Shown here in pieces: positions 1-6,658 of a stretch of DNA of 12,104 bases (positions within the stretch are counted from its first letter, which is position 1; every line of letters starts with the position of its first letter). The notes below the pieces were generated by a model. The model had not been told where the DNA came from and ran no database searches. It saw only the letters and a program-made list of their open reading frames with translations. A program made the translations under genes and the position numbers. The DNA is from an uncultured Clostridia bacterium (GTDB taxonomy: Bacteria > Bacillota > Clostridia > Oscillospirales > Oscillospiraceae). The stretch lies in NCBI GenBank assembly GCA_946061345.1, contig CAMGRA010000020.1, positions 1 through 12,104 of the forward strand, in the 5' to 3' direction.

Positions 1-481
1 CAAAAAGCGTCTTGTTGACAAAGAGGACCTCCGTGGATTTGGCCACCGGCAATATCACAAGGCGGTCGTGGATCGTCCCCTCCCCGATAAACGCGGGGAT
101 GAACGCTGACAGCTCCTCCTCCGGGAAATAGTCGCGGTAATCCACCAAGATCTCCTCGTCCGGCATGGCAAGCACCGTCTTGGGATAGGAAACAAACATA
201 TCCGGCAGCTCAGAGGCACCGGGATCGCCGTTGGCTGCCGCTAAAACGCCCTCATGGATGGTGTTCGTATTGGTCACTGAGGTCACCTGAACCGTGATGC
301 GCTGCTCCTTTCCCACCGTTTGGTTGAATTCCTCAATCAGGTCATTGAGGGGAGAATCGGTCTGCCCGCCATAGACGTGCCAGATCGTCAGCGTGATGGG
401 CTGCTCCTCCCGCGCTGCCTCGCAGCCTGCAGCAGGCAGGAACAAGGCAAGGCACAGAAGAATGGATAGGAATCGTTTCAT
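1..481 (-). CDS. Extracellular solute-binding lipoprotein, ABC-importer type (3' end off window)
   Basis: The first 160 codons are visible; the rest lies left of base 1. The product starts with a lipoprotein signal: basic MKR, a hydrophobic stretch (residues 4-16) and a lipobox ending AAGC with Cys20 as the lipidated residue, so it should be anchored outside the membrane. Mature sequence begins LTIWHVYGG at residues 31-39, then a helix with LIEEFNQ, a beta strand ITVQV (62-66) and ELPDMFVSYP (91-100). This is the usual order of family 1 (carbohydrate-type) ABC binding proteins. AKSTEVLFVNK (147-157) fits the hinge region of such proteins. The start is set by GGAGG at 487-491, five bases before ATG. 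The ligand cannot be read from the sequence; sugar-type folds are typical, but the molybdenum-cofactor genes elsewhere in the window keep other ligands open. It lies downstream of the response regulator, same strand, after a terminator. Confidence 0.85.
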   Translation of the reverse strand, partial: MKRFLSILLCLALFLPAAGCEAAREEQPITLTIWHVYGGQTDSPLNDLIEEFNQTVGKEQRITVQVTSVTNTNTIHEGVLAAANGDPGASELPDMFVSYPKTVLAMPDEEILVDYRDYFPEEELSAFIPAFIGEGTIHDRLVILPVAKSTEVLFVNKTLF

Positions 482-552
482 CCTTACCTCCACACTATGC
501 GCCGTCCGGCAAACCTTGGAGCACACAGTGAAAAAGCTGATTGATTTTTATT

Positions 553-562
553 CCATTATACC
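553..562 (-). promoter_or_regulatory. Candidate -10 element for the lipoprotein gene
   Basis: On the minus strand a perfect TATAAT occurs at 555-560, about 74 bases upstream of the lipoprotein start and downstream of the terminator at 611-643. No good -35 hexamer is found at 16 to 19 bases; the nearest TTGATT is 23 bases away. It could be an activator-dependent promoter, which would suit control by the neighbouring response regulator, but that is inference. Confidence 0.35.
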
Positions 563-610
563 GATTTTTTTCTTTCTCGCATGAATCAAAAGATCTATAC
601 AATAGCTGCG

Positions 611-643
611 AAAAAGCTGAGCGTCCGAAGATCAAGGCGCTCA
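611..643 (-). terminator. Intrinsic terminator downstream of the sensor/regulator unit
   Basis: On the minus strand the arms TGAGCGCC and GGACGCTCA (618-626 with 636-643, one bulged A) form a hairpin with a loop of about 9 bases, followed by GCTTTTT (611-617). It lies about 130 bases past the response-regulator stop and ahead of the candidate lipoprotein promoter, so it likely separates the two transcription units. The stem is short, so read-through is possible. Confidence 0.55.
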
Positions 644-728
644 ACCCGATACTGGTTTTGATGAAAAGACTTCTTCGGGAAACCCAGGCAGCTCAAACGT
701 TTGCATCGCACCGACGTACTATGGTGAT

Positions 729-752
729 ATAAAAGCCAATAAAAGCTTTTAT
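729..752. repeat. AT-rich direct plus inverted repeat in intergenic region
   Basis: The 288-base gap between the response-regulator stop and the lipoprotein start holds ATAAAAGC twice in direct orientation (729-736 and 739-746, a 10-base period) and its inverse GCTTTTAT at 745-752. The second copy and the inverse make a perfect 14-base palindrome (739-752). It could be a regulator-binding site or a weak A/U-rich stem at the end of the regulator transcript. Apart from the terminator and the candidate -10, nothing else is seen in the gap. Confidence 0.5.
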
Positions 753-769
753 CCGTTTCTGATAAGGGA

Positions 770-1399
770 TTATTCCGTGCTGATAACGATGCCGCTGACT
801 CTCGCCTGAATGGCAAGAGCTGTCCTGCTCTCGCAGCCGGTCTTTTCCAGCATGTGGTGGATATGATTTTTCACTGTGCTCTCCGAAATATTCAGCTTCT
901 TCGCTATGGCGGCGTTGGATACGCCCGTGGTCATGATCCGCAGCACCTCCAGCTCCCGCTCGGTCAGCTCCGCGCCTGTGGCAAGGCCGAGCCGAACGGG
1001 CGGCGGGCTGTCCGGATAGACCGATTCGCCTGCCATCGTCCGGTCCATCACCTCCAGGAGCGTCTCTTTCGAGGCCTCCTTGTACCAAAAACTCTCGATT
1101 CCGATCTGCCTGGCTCTTTTCAGCCAGGACGTCTCCGGCATGGAGGTGACAGCAATGATCTTCACATCGGGACAGTTCTTTTTGATCCTTACAGCGGCCT
1201 CCAGGCCATTGGAACCGTCCGCCATCAGAATATCCATAAGCACCAGATCAATGGAGTGTTTCAGGACAAAGGTGTCGGCAAAGGCCGCCGACTCCACGGA
1301 ATAGACAGTTTCGTATTTCTCCGAGGTCTTCATATACATTTCAAAAAGCTGTCTTGATATGAACTGATCGTCCACAATCATTACTTTTATCTTTGCCAT
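770..1399 (-). CDS. NarL/LuxR-family response regulator
   Basis: A 209-residue cytoplasmic two-component response regulator. The receiver domain (about 4-122) has the acidic pair Asp10-Asp11, phospho-acceptor Asp56 in LVLMDILM, Thr85-Ser86 at the switch position and Lys107 in the conserved YKE. A LuxR/GerE-type DNA-binding domain follows at about 145-205, with the signature LTERELEVL at 145-153 and ISESTVKNHI at 171-180. The length is normal for the NarL group. The start is ATG at 1399 with GGAGGAGG 8 bases upstream; an open frame continues further upstream but is only the reverse-frame shadow of the kinase gene. It overlaps the histidine kinase gene by 13 bases, implying translational coupling, and that kinase is the obvious phosphodonor. 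Likely targets are its own operon or the downstream solute-binding protein gene (inference). All key residues are present. Confidence 0.95.
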   Translation of the reverse strand: MAKIKVMIVDDQFISRQLFEMYMKTSEKYETVYSVESAAFADTFVLKHSIDLVLMDILMADGSNGLEAAVRIKKNCPDVKIIAVTSMPETSWLKRARQIGIESFWYKEASKETLLEVMDRTMAGESVYPDSPPPVRLGLATGAELTERELEVLRIMTTGVSNAAIAKKLNISESTVKNHIHHMLEKTGCESRTALAIQARVSGIVISTE

Positions 1400-2691
1400 T
1401 GTCCGTTTCCTCCTCCGGGCAGCTCCACCCGCAGCAAAAAGCGTGGGGCCGCCTCCGTTGTCATTTTTCCTCCCGCCTTCTCCACGGCGCGGCGCAGATC
1501 CAGCAGGCCGCCGGTTTCCTGAATGGGCCCCCGGGGCGGCGCGCCGCTGTTGGTCAGCTCCGCAATCAACACGTTTCCCTTGTTGCGTAGCGTCAGATAG
1601 AGCCGATCTCCGCCGGCGTGCTTGACGGTATTGGTCAGGCACTCATGCACCGCCGGGATCACAACTGCTCTCTGCCGCTCATTTTCCGGCAGTTCTCCAT
1701 CCCGGACGATTTCCACATCCACGGACTGAGCTGCCTTGCGCAGCAGTTCCCAGTCCGAGCCGGGCTTCTCGGGCACAGCCTCGTTTTTCAGCACTGCGAC
1801 GGTATGCCGCCACAACAGCAGCAGTTCGTCACGCCTGCGCTCCTGCCTCGGCTGGGCCAGATAGGCGCGAAGCATCAGCAGGGAGCGTCCTATGTTATCG
1901 TGTACCTGAATTTTGGCAGTCAATATTTCATTCTCCATCGTACTGCGCTCCACCTCCCGGCTGTAGCGGCGCAATCGCTCGTTGACCCTGCGAAGGCTTC
2001 GGTTCCGTTCGTCCAGCTCCCGATTGAGCCGGTAGGACGTCGTCACATCACAGGCAATCAGCTCCCGGACCTCGGTGCGGTTCACCGTCAGCTTCCTGCA
2101 GCGGAAATCCCAGACCCGTCCTTCCCCGGTACGTAGGAGCACCGTCGCCCCGGTACGCAGAAATCTGGCGTTCCCCTCGCCGTTTTTCAGCCGCTGCCAG
2201 AAAACCTCTCCATTTTGCAGTTCCATATGGAACAGCTCGCCGCAGATGCGGTGCATCCGGGTGTTGATCAGCAGCGGCTGACCGTTGGGCGCAAAGAAGC
2301 AGATACCGTCCGGCAAGGCATCCAGGCTCTCTTTCGTCGCCGTCGGCGTGAGCATATTTTCCCGTCGATGCTTCAGTTTCACCAGAAGTACTGCTTCGAC
2401 GCCGATCAGCAAAAGCAAGAGAAACACCACGGCGGCACCGGGCAGCGCTCCGAAGATCCCGCCAAGGAAAGTCGGCGTATCGTCAAAGATACGGCAACGG
2501 CTGACATCCCCGATGCCTTGCAGCAGCAGAAAGGAACCAGCGGTCAGTACGGAAGCGGCAAGGGCACTCCACCGTCCCGGGCGCAGACTGCAGGCACTGA
2601 TAAGGATAAACAGCGCGCCCGCCGTCAGCAAGAGGGCGCAGACACCGGAGATCCCCTGAGCCGTCGTCGAAAGCGCAAAATAACAAGTCAT
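1387..2691 (-). CDS. Membrane sensor histidine kinase, 3 TM plus PAS-like domain
   Basis: A 434-residue predicted sensor kinase, partner of the response regulator just downstream. Three hydrophobic segments lie at about 13-35, 43-60 and 83-105. A PAS-like region (about 118-220) follows, with LDALPDGICFFAPNGQPLLIN resembling the start of PAS folds (first part at 123-140). A coiled coil rich in Arg and Glu (222-258) leads to the dimerisation/phospho-acceptor helix with VHDNIGRSLL and His264 as phospho-acceptor. The ATPase domain has an N-box with Glu350, Asn354 and His358 (HECLTNTVKHA) and a glycine-rich lid GGLLDLRRAV at 394-403. It therefore looks catalytically competent. The start is ATG at 2691, which shares the four bases ATGA with the stop of the upstream 7TM gene and has GGAGGT 8 bases before it. 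The short loops between membrane segments suggest the signal comes from the membrane or from the 7TM partner rather than a large external domain. Confidence 0.92.
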   Translation of the reverse strand: MTCYFALSTTAQGISGVCALLLTAGALFILISACSLRPGRWSALAASVLTAGSFLLLQGIGDVSRCRIFDDTPTFLGGIFGALPGAAVVFLLLLLIGVEAVLLVKLKHRRENMLTPTATKESLDALPDGICFFAPNGQPLLINTRMHRICGELFHMELQNGEVFWQRLKNGEGNARFLRTGATVLLRTGEGRVWDFRCRKLTVNRTEVRELIACDVTTSYRLNRELDERNRSLRRVNERLRRYSREVERSTMENEILTAKIQVHDNIGRSLLMLRAYLAQPRQERRRDELLLLWRHTVAVLKNEAVPEKPGSDWELLRKAAQSVDVEIVRDGELPENERQRAVVIPAVHECLTNTVKHAGGDRLYLTLRNKGNVLIAELTNSGAPPRGPIQETGGLLDLRRAVEKAGGKMTTEAAPRFLLRVELPGGGNGQWQR

Positions 2692-4361
2692 TCGTTCGCA
2701 CCTCCTATCGGCAGCGTCAGGCAGACATACTCCGTTTGTTCCTCCAAGGCCGTCTCCAGCGTCCCGCCGAGGGCAGTGACCGTCTCCTCCATGGCATCCT
2801 TTGCCAGACAGGCGCGGGGCGAATTCAGTTCCATCCGCAGCGTCAGCACGCCGCCGGAGAGCTGCAGCCGGACAAGCATTGCGTCCGTTTGCGGAAGGGC
2901 AGCCTCCAGCGCCGCCTCAAACAATCCATAGGCCGCCAGCAGCAGTTCACCCTGAAGAAGCGCCTCTCCGGAGAAATCCCCATGGACCCTGACACCGTAA
3001 AGCTGCACATATTCCAGTGATTCCAGGATTGCAAGGCGCAGCTCAATGCTGCTCAGATACCTGTTCTGGTGAAACAGCAGCAGCAAATTGGACCGCCGTT
3101 TGACATAGGCATTCAGAATGCAGATGTATTTCATTGTCTGCTCGAAGGCCGTCTCGTCCTCCGGCAGGGTATCCAGCAGGGTGCTGATCTCGTCGAGCTG
3201 GGCCTTTACGCTCCCGGCAATGTCGCTGTAAAGGCGTTCCTGCTGTTCCATCCTGATCCGGTCCTCAGCCAGCTTGTTTTCCGCCTCCAGTATGGCGTTT
3301 TCCTCCGCCAGCACATTGCCCGTCTCCGCAAGTTTCCGGTTCAGACGGTTGATCCCGGAGATGTCCTTGGTCCAGAACCCGTAGCCGCCGTGAATGGGGT
3401 GGCTGCGCAGAACAATGCTGCCGTTCTGCAGCAGAACCTCCTCATGCTCCGCTGTGCGGACCTGTTCCGGTGTGACGCGGTTCTGCTGGACCGCGCTGCA
3501 GCGAATAGTGCCGTCGCGGGCCATGATCCCCGCACCGATGGAGGAGGCATTCCACAAGTCATCATAACCATCGTTGGAGGGCAGCAGCCGCGCCAGGATC
3601 AGGCACTCCATAAAGGCGGCGCAGACAATACAGATAATCTCAGGTACCTTATACAGAGAGAGGATGCCGCTGTCGGGCTTGATAAAGAAGCTCACAAAGC
3701 AGAACGCCCCAAACGCCAGCGGCACAAAGGGCATCCACAGCTTTTTGCGGCTGCCCCGGACAGCACATCGGCAGAACACAACGGTGATCATGGCACCAAA
3801 CAGCATGAGGACCCATATCACCGACGCAAAATAGAACGGTCCGTGTATGTAATTGATCTCCCCCCAGTTTTCCAACCCCGCCGGGAAGCGAAAGGCAAGC
3901 TGGTGCAGGTCGTTGGTGAGGATGCCCAGAGCTATAACGGCGGCGGGAAAAAACAGCAGCCTCCAGTGACGGTTGATTGGGCTGTCGTAGGGTCTTCCGA
4001 TCTGTAGGACGGAGAACAGCATCGGCAGCATCAGGAAGGTCTGCGGCAGATAATACAGATACCAGAGGTACCGTTCCGCAGAGGAATGCTTCGGCGTAAA
4101 TTCATATTTGACCGTCCGCAGAAGCATCCAGAGGATGATCAGGAGGGCGACACAGATCAGGTTTTTGCGGAGCTCCGGCTGGAGCAGCCGCCGTTGAAGC
4201 TGTGAGATCCAGAGAACTGCGGCAGCGGTGAAGAGAGCAAAAATCAAAAAATTCACAGAGAGTTCCTCCGAGACGTGCCCAATATAACGGACAGCGCCTG
4301 AGAGTAACACCAGCGTGATACAAATGCAATTCATTCTCTTTGTTTTTTTGCTGTTTTGCAC
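2688..4361 (-). CDS. 7TM sensor with degenerate histidine-kinase domain
   Basis: A 557-residue membrane protein of the HisKA_7TM type. Roughly eight hydrophobic segments lie within 11-260, including the family-typical NDLHQLAF (150-157) and ECLILARLLPSN (252-263). A PAS-like region (about 265-340) follows, then a long coiled coil (342-390). Where active kinases have a His-Asp motif this protein reads YSDIAGSVK (378-386) and lacks the histidine. The remaining ATPase-like part (about 440-552) has FEAALEAALP where the N-box Asn and Lys-His should be, so ATP binding looks lost. LNAYVKRRSNLLLL (416-429) is conserved-looking and lies between the two. It probably senses a signal and controls the active kinase encoded next, possibly by heterodimerisation; this is inference. 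The start is GTG at 4361, chosen because AGGAG lies about 9 bases upstream and the later ATG at 4334 has no good site. It is the first gene of the three-gene unit. Confidence 0.88.
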   Translation of the reverse strand: MQNSKKTKRMNCICITLVLLSGAVRYIGHVSEELSVNFLIFALFTAAAVLWISQLQRRLLQPELRKNLICVALLIILWMLLRTVKYEFTPKHSSAERYLWYLYYLPQTFLMLPMLFSVLQIGRPYDSPINRHWRLLFFPAAVIALGILTNDLHQLAFRFPAGLENWGEINYIHGPFYFASVIWVLMLFGAMITVVFCRCAVRGSRKKLWMPFVPLAFGAFCFVSFFIKPDSGILSLYKVPEIICIVCAAFMECLILARLLPSNDGYDDLWNASSIGAGIMARDGTIRCSAVQQNRVTPEQVRTAEHEEVLLQNGSIVLRSHPIHGGYGFWTKDISGINRLNRKLAETGNVLAEENAILEAENKLAEDRIRMEQQERLYSDIAGSVKAQLDEISTLLDTLPEDETAFEQTMKYICILNAYVKRRSNLLLLFHQNRYLSSIELRLAILESLEYVQLYGVRVHGDFSGEALLQGELLLAAYGLFEAALEAALPQTDAMLVRLQLSGGVLTLRMELNSPRACLAKDAMEETVTALGGTLETALEEQTEYVCLTLPIGGANE

Positions 4362-4370
4362 CGGCGGTAT

Positions 4371-4378
4371 CTCCTCTC
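4371..4378 (-). promoter_or_regulatory. Ribosome-binding site deciding the GTG start of the 7TM sensor
   Basis: The minus strand reads GAGAGGAG here, with 9 bases between it and GTG at 4361. The internal ATG at 4334 is preceded only by an A-rich stretch, so GTG is the better start. Confidence 0.7.
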
Positions 4379-4415
4379 TTCCGGGCTTCTTCTCTGTCCG
4401 GACTTCTCTTTCTAC

Positions 4416-4444
4416 ATTATCCCGAAGCGCGGCGCATTTGTCAA
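4416..4444 (-). promoter_or_regulatory. Near-consensus housekeeping promoter for the sensor/regulator operon
   Basis: The minus strand has a perfect -35 TTGACA (4439-4444), a 17-base spacer and -10 GATAAT (4416-4421). Transcription should start near 4409, leaving a leader of about 48 bases before the GTG start of the 7TM sensor. The match is strong enough to suggest fairly constant expression. No clear operator repeat was seen beside it. The preceding gene's end (4484) leaves only about 40 bases, in which no convincing terminator was found. Confidence 0.85.
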
Positions 4445-4483
4445 GTCACTCCGCCGCCCACAGACGTTTTTTTGTGTGTCGGA

Positions 4484-5473
4484 TCACCCGGATCTCCATC
4501 CAGCGGCAGGGCGGGGGGCAGTTCTTCCAGCTTCTTTTTGTCGGAGGATATAGTCCCCGGCCCGGGTCGCGGCAATCGCGCCGTCGGAGGCGGCAGTCAC
4601 CAGCTGGCGAAGCTCCTTGTACCGGACATCACCGGCAGCGTACACACCGGGCAGGTTCGTCTCCATTCTTTCGTTGGTTCGGATATATCCGGCCTCGTCC
4701 AGCTCCACCTGACTCTGAAACAGGCCGGAGGCCGGCTGATAGCCCACAAACACGAAAATGCCGAAGGTGCCGTCCTGCTCCGGGACGTTGTACTTCGTGA
4801 CCTCCCCGGTCCGGTTGTCTTTCAGCTCCGCGCCCTTCAAAACTCCGTCCCCCCAGGCCCGGAGCAGCTCCGTGTGAAACCGCACTTCAATCCCAGGGTG
4901 GCGGCGCAGCTTTTCCTCCAGGGCTTTTTCGCAGCGGAGGGCATCTTTTCTGACCAGCATCGTTACCCTTTTCCCGAAGCGGGACAGGTAGAGGGCCTCC
5001 TCCGCCGCGCTGTTGCCGCCGCCGATGACAAAAATGTCCTTGCCCCGGAAGAACGCCGCGTCACAGGCGGCACAGTACCCCACACCTCTGCCCCGGAATT
5101 CCTCCTCGCCGTCAAAGCCCGCTTTGCGCGGAGAGGCACCTGTGGCCAGAATGACGGTGCGGGACTTGAATACGCCCGCTTCTGTTTCTACACGCTTCTC
5201 TTCCCCCCGCAGGGCCGCGCTGCGGACCCGGCAGGTCTGAAACCCGGCGCCGCAGGAGCTGGCCTGCATCAGCATCCGCTCCATCAGCTCCGGCCCGGCA
5301 GTATTCGGCGCGCCGGGATAGTTTTCAATATTGCCGCTCGTCGCCGCCTGTCCGCCGGGAACGCCGTTTTCCAGGATCAGCGTGTGCAGCCCAGCGCGTC
5401 CGGCGTAGATGCCGGCGGTGAGTCCGGCACAGCCGCCGCCAAGAATGATCAGATCATAGATTTCCTGTCCCAT
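4484..5473 (-). CDS. trxB: Thioredoxin-reductase-like FAD/NAD(P)H disulfide oxidoreductase
   Basis: A 329-residue cytoplasmic flavoprotein, close to the usual 310-330 of low-molecular-weight thioredoxin reductases, which pass electrons from NADPH through FAD and a redox disulfide to thioredoxin. Visible marks: FAD-binding GGGCAG (12-17), GGQAATSGNIENYPG (40-54), ATGASPRK (110-117), active-site Cys134-Ala-Ala-Cys137-Asp (CATC in many relatives), nucleotide-binding GGGNSAAEEA (151-160), a basic RKDALR patch (175-180) suited to NADPH, and C-terminal GVYAAGDV (276-283) with RQLVTAASDGAIAA (289-302). The start is ATG at 5473 with GGGAGG 5 bases upstream; an in-frame extension would run through the structured leader. 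No thioredoxin gene adjoins it, so the acceptor may be a different thioredoxin-like protein. A candidate promoter and structured leader precede it. The last 15 or so residues are an unconserved-looking Arg/Pro/Gly tail. Confidence 0.93.
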   Translation of the reverse strand: MGQEIYDLIILGGGCAGLTAGIYAGRAGLHTLILENGVPGGQAATSGNIENYPGAPNTAGPELMERMLMQASSCGAGFQTCRVRSAALRGEEKRVETEAGVFKSRTVILATGASPRKAGFDGEEEFRGRGVGYCAACDAAFFRGKDIFVIGGGNSAAEEALYLSRFGKRVTMLVRKDALRCEKALEEKLRRHPGIEVRFHTELLRAWGDGVLKGAELKDNRTGEVTKYNVPEQDGTFGIFVFVGYQPASGLFQSQVELDEAGYIRTNERMETNLPGVYAAGDVRYKELRQLVTAASDGAIAATRAGDYILRQKEAGRTAPRPAAGWRSG

Positions 5474-5493
5474 GGGCGCCTCCCGCTGCAAAG

Positions 5494-5534
5494 CAAACCG
5501 CAGACCAGCCCTGTTTTCGCTGATCTGCGGTTTG
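5494..5534 (-). promoter_or_regulatory. 16-bp hairpin in the trxB leader
   Basis: Arms 5494-5509 and 5519-5534 are complementary over 16 positions (one G-U wobble in the minus-strand RNA) with a 9-base loop. The stem is G+C-rich and its base ends about 8 bases before the trxB Shine-Dalgarno site. The bases after it (CTTTGCAG) lack a proper U run, so a plain terminator is doubtful. An attenuator, a translation-control hairpin, or the end of the upstream transcript are the alternatives. Confidence 0.65.
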
Positions 5535-5549
5535 TCTGTTATTCTTCCG

Positions 5550-5617
5550 CCCGGCGCAAGCAGCAACGCGTTCTGCCGTCCCCGGACGGACCGCTGTGGT
5601 TCTTATTCTGCGCCGGG
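5550..5617 (-). promoter_or_regulatory. Structured 5' leader element upstream of trxB
   Basis: A perfect 9-base inverted repeat (5609-5617 with 5550-5558, CCCGGCGCA/TGCGCCGGG) encloses an inner hairpin CCGTC-CGGG-GACGG (5576-5589) and a possible short helix CAGCG/CGTTG between them. Together they would fold into one elongated arm at the very start of the predicted leader. No match to a riboswitch consensus known to me was recognised. Confidence 0.5.
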
Positions 5618-5626
5618 AGCCTGTTA

Positions 5627-5656
5627 TTTATACCTCAGTGTCAGGCGCTGTGCCAA
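5627..5656 (-). promoter_or_regulatory. Candidate promoter for trxB
   Basis: The minus strand has TTGGCA (5651-5656), an 18-base spacer and TATAAA (5627-5632), each one base from consensus. The -35 sits in the last codons of the preceding gene. Predicted start near 5620, giving a leader of about 147 bases that contains the two structures described at 5550-5617 and 5494-5534. Confidence 0.55.
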
Positions 5657-6648
5657 CCGGCATAGAGCGTGACGGTTTTCGGATTGCGCCAGTCGTAGTT
5701 CAGGAATTCTCCGTTTTCGTCGTAGAGGATCGGATAGAACACATGGGCGTAAATATAATCGACACGTTCTCCGTTTTCATCGTACCAACCCGTAAAGACA
5801 TAGCCCTCGCGCTCCGGCACGGGGTAAGCCGACAAATAGGTACAGCCATCGGATACCAGGGGGGTGGTGGCGTCATATTGGGTCTGATTTCCCATGCCGT
5901 CGTCCAGCACAAGCGGAAGGGCGTATTCCTGCTGCCCGGTGTAGCGCCAGAGAACGTGGATGTTCACATAGCGCACACCGTCGCTGCTGACCGGCACCCA
6001 GGTCAGTTCTTCCGCCGTCAACGGGTCGCTGACAGCCCGCGCATAGCCGCTGAAGCCGGAGCTTGTGTCATAGCCCTCGTCGCCGGGGTTCCCGTAGTGC
6101 AACGCGTAGCCCACCGCCTCAAAGCCTTCCACAGGTTCGGCAGCCGGAAGTGCAAACTCCGTGAAATCCCGCTCCGAAATGGTCTGCTGCAGCAGAACTC
6201 TGTTCCCCCAGCTGTTTGGGTCAAAAACGTCATTATACACTGTGATGACGCAGCTTCCGTCGCCGAGAGGATAGGTCGCGTAGACCGGCAGCGGCGGTTC
6301 CTCCGGCTCCGTCGGCGGGGCGGTCGTTTCGGTGGGTTCAGGCGCTTCGGCGCTTTCGGAAGGCTCTGCCACGGTCTCGATGCTCGGTTCAGGCTGTGTC
6401 GCCGCGGGAATACGGAGCGTTGTTGAGCCGAGGAAAAGCAAGGCGGCGGAAGCGGCAGCGTACAGGCTCCGCCGCAGAGTCTTACTCTTCTTTGGCGCGG
6501 AGGGCGCGGTGGAGATGTCCGAAAATTCCGCAGGCGGCGCGGTGATCTCCGGCGCGGTGTTTTGGGGGTATTCCGATGGGGGCGGTGCAAACTCCCCTGT
6601 CTGCCGCTTTCCGTCCTCCGGGGGCGGGAAGTATTCCTTGCCGTTCAT
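5641..6648 (-). CDS. Membrane-anchored proline-rich protein with InlB-type repeat, function unknown
   Basis: A 335-residue protein with no recognised enzyme domain. Residues 1-52 are Pro-rich and without a signal peptide; KKSKTLRR (53-60) then a single hydrophobic segment (about 62-80) predict one membrane span with the long C-terminal part outside. Residues 83-122 form a linker rich in Pro, Glu and Thr with repeated EP/TE pairs. A predicted folded region (about 122-275) is not recognised. The end (280-332) matches the Listeria-Bacteroides/InlB B-repeat pattern: EGYVFTGWYDENGERV, then TVTLYAGW. Such repeats occur in surface proteins of Firmicutes. The start is ATG at 6648, with GAGGAAGG 4 bases upstream. 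It begins 10 bases after the stop of the mscS gene, so the two are likely co-transcribed; a cell-envelope role or partnership with the channel is inference. Confidence 0.82.
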   Translation of the reverse strand: MNGKEYFPPPEDGKRQTGEFAPPPSEYPQNTAPEITAPPAEFSDISTAPSAPKKSKTLRRSLYAAASAALLFLGSTTLRIPAATQPEPSIETVAEPSESAEAPEPTETTAPPTEPEEPPLPVYATYPLGDGSCVITVYNDVFDPNSWGNRVLLQQTISERDFTEFALPAAEPVEGFEAVGYALHYGNPGDEGYDTSSGFSGYARAVSDPLTAEELTWVPVSSDGVRYVNIHVLWRYTGQQEYALPLVLDDGMGNQTQYDATTPLVSDGCTYLSAYPVPEREGYVFTGWYDENGERVDYIYAHVFYPILYDENGEFLNYDWRNPKTVTLYAGWHSA

Positions 6649-6658
6649 GGGGCCTTCC

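Noticed and set aside
1..481. The lipoprotein as a molybdate-binding ModA, given the cofactor genes in the window
   Set aside because: The visible sequence follows the family 1 (carbohydrate-type) binding-protein pattern and no ModA-specific motif was seen; the cofactor operon is also more than 7 kb away, behind its own terminator.
530..620. Direct repeat GAAAAAGCTGA at 530-540 and 610-620
   Set aside because: Eleven bases, A-rich, one copy being the tail of the terminator; no further structure supports a function.
1400..1642. N-terminal extension of the response regulator by 81 codons
   Set aside because: It overlaps the kinase ATPase domain in another frame; ATG at 1399 begins exactly at the receiver domain.
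3069..4007. Plus-strand open frame of 312 codons
   Set aside because: It is antisense to the 7TM sensor gene, with no domain and no ribosome-binding support.
4445..4483. Terminator for trxB
   Set aside because: Only a 4-base CACA/TGTG pairing around an A run is present, too weak to call.
5474..5640. Moco riboswitch or T-box in the trxB leader
   Set aside because: No conserved core of either class was recognised, and trxB is not a usual target; only generic hairpins are supported.
4340..5665. Long plus-strand open frame of 441 codons
   Set aside because: It lies opposite the trxB-like gene and its leader, has no recognisable domains and a biased composition typical of reverse-frame shadows in G+C-rich DNA.
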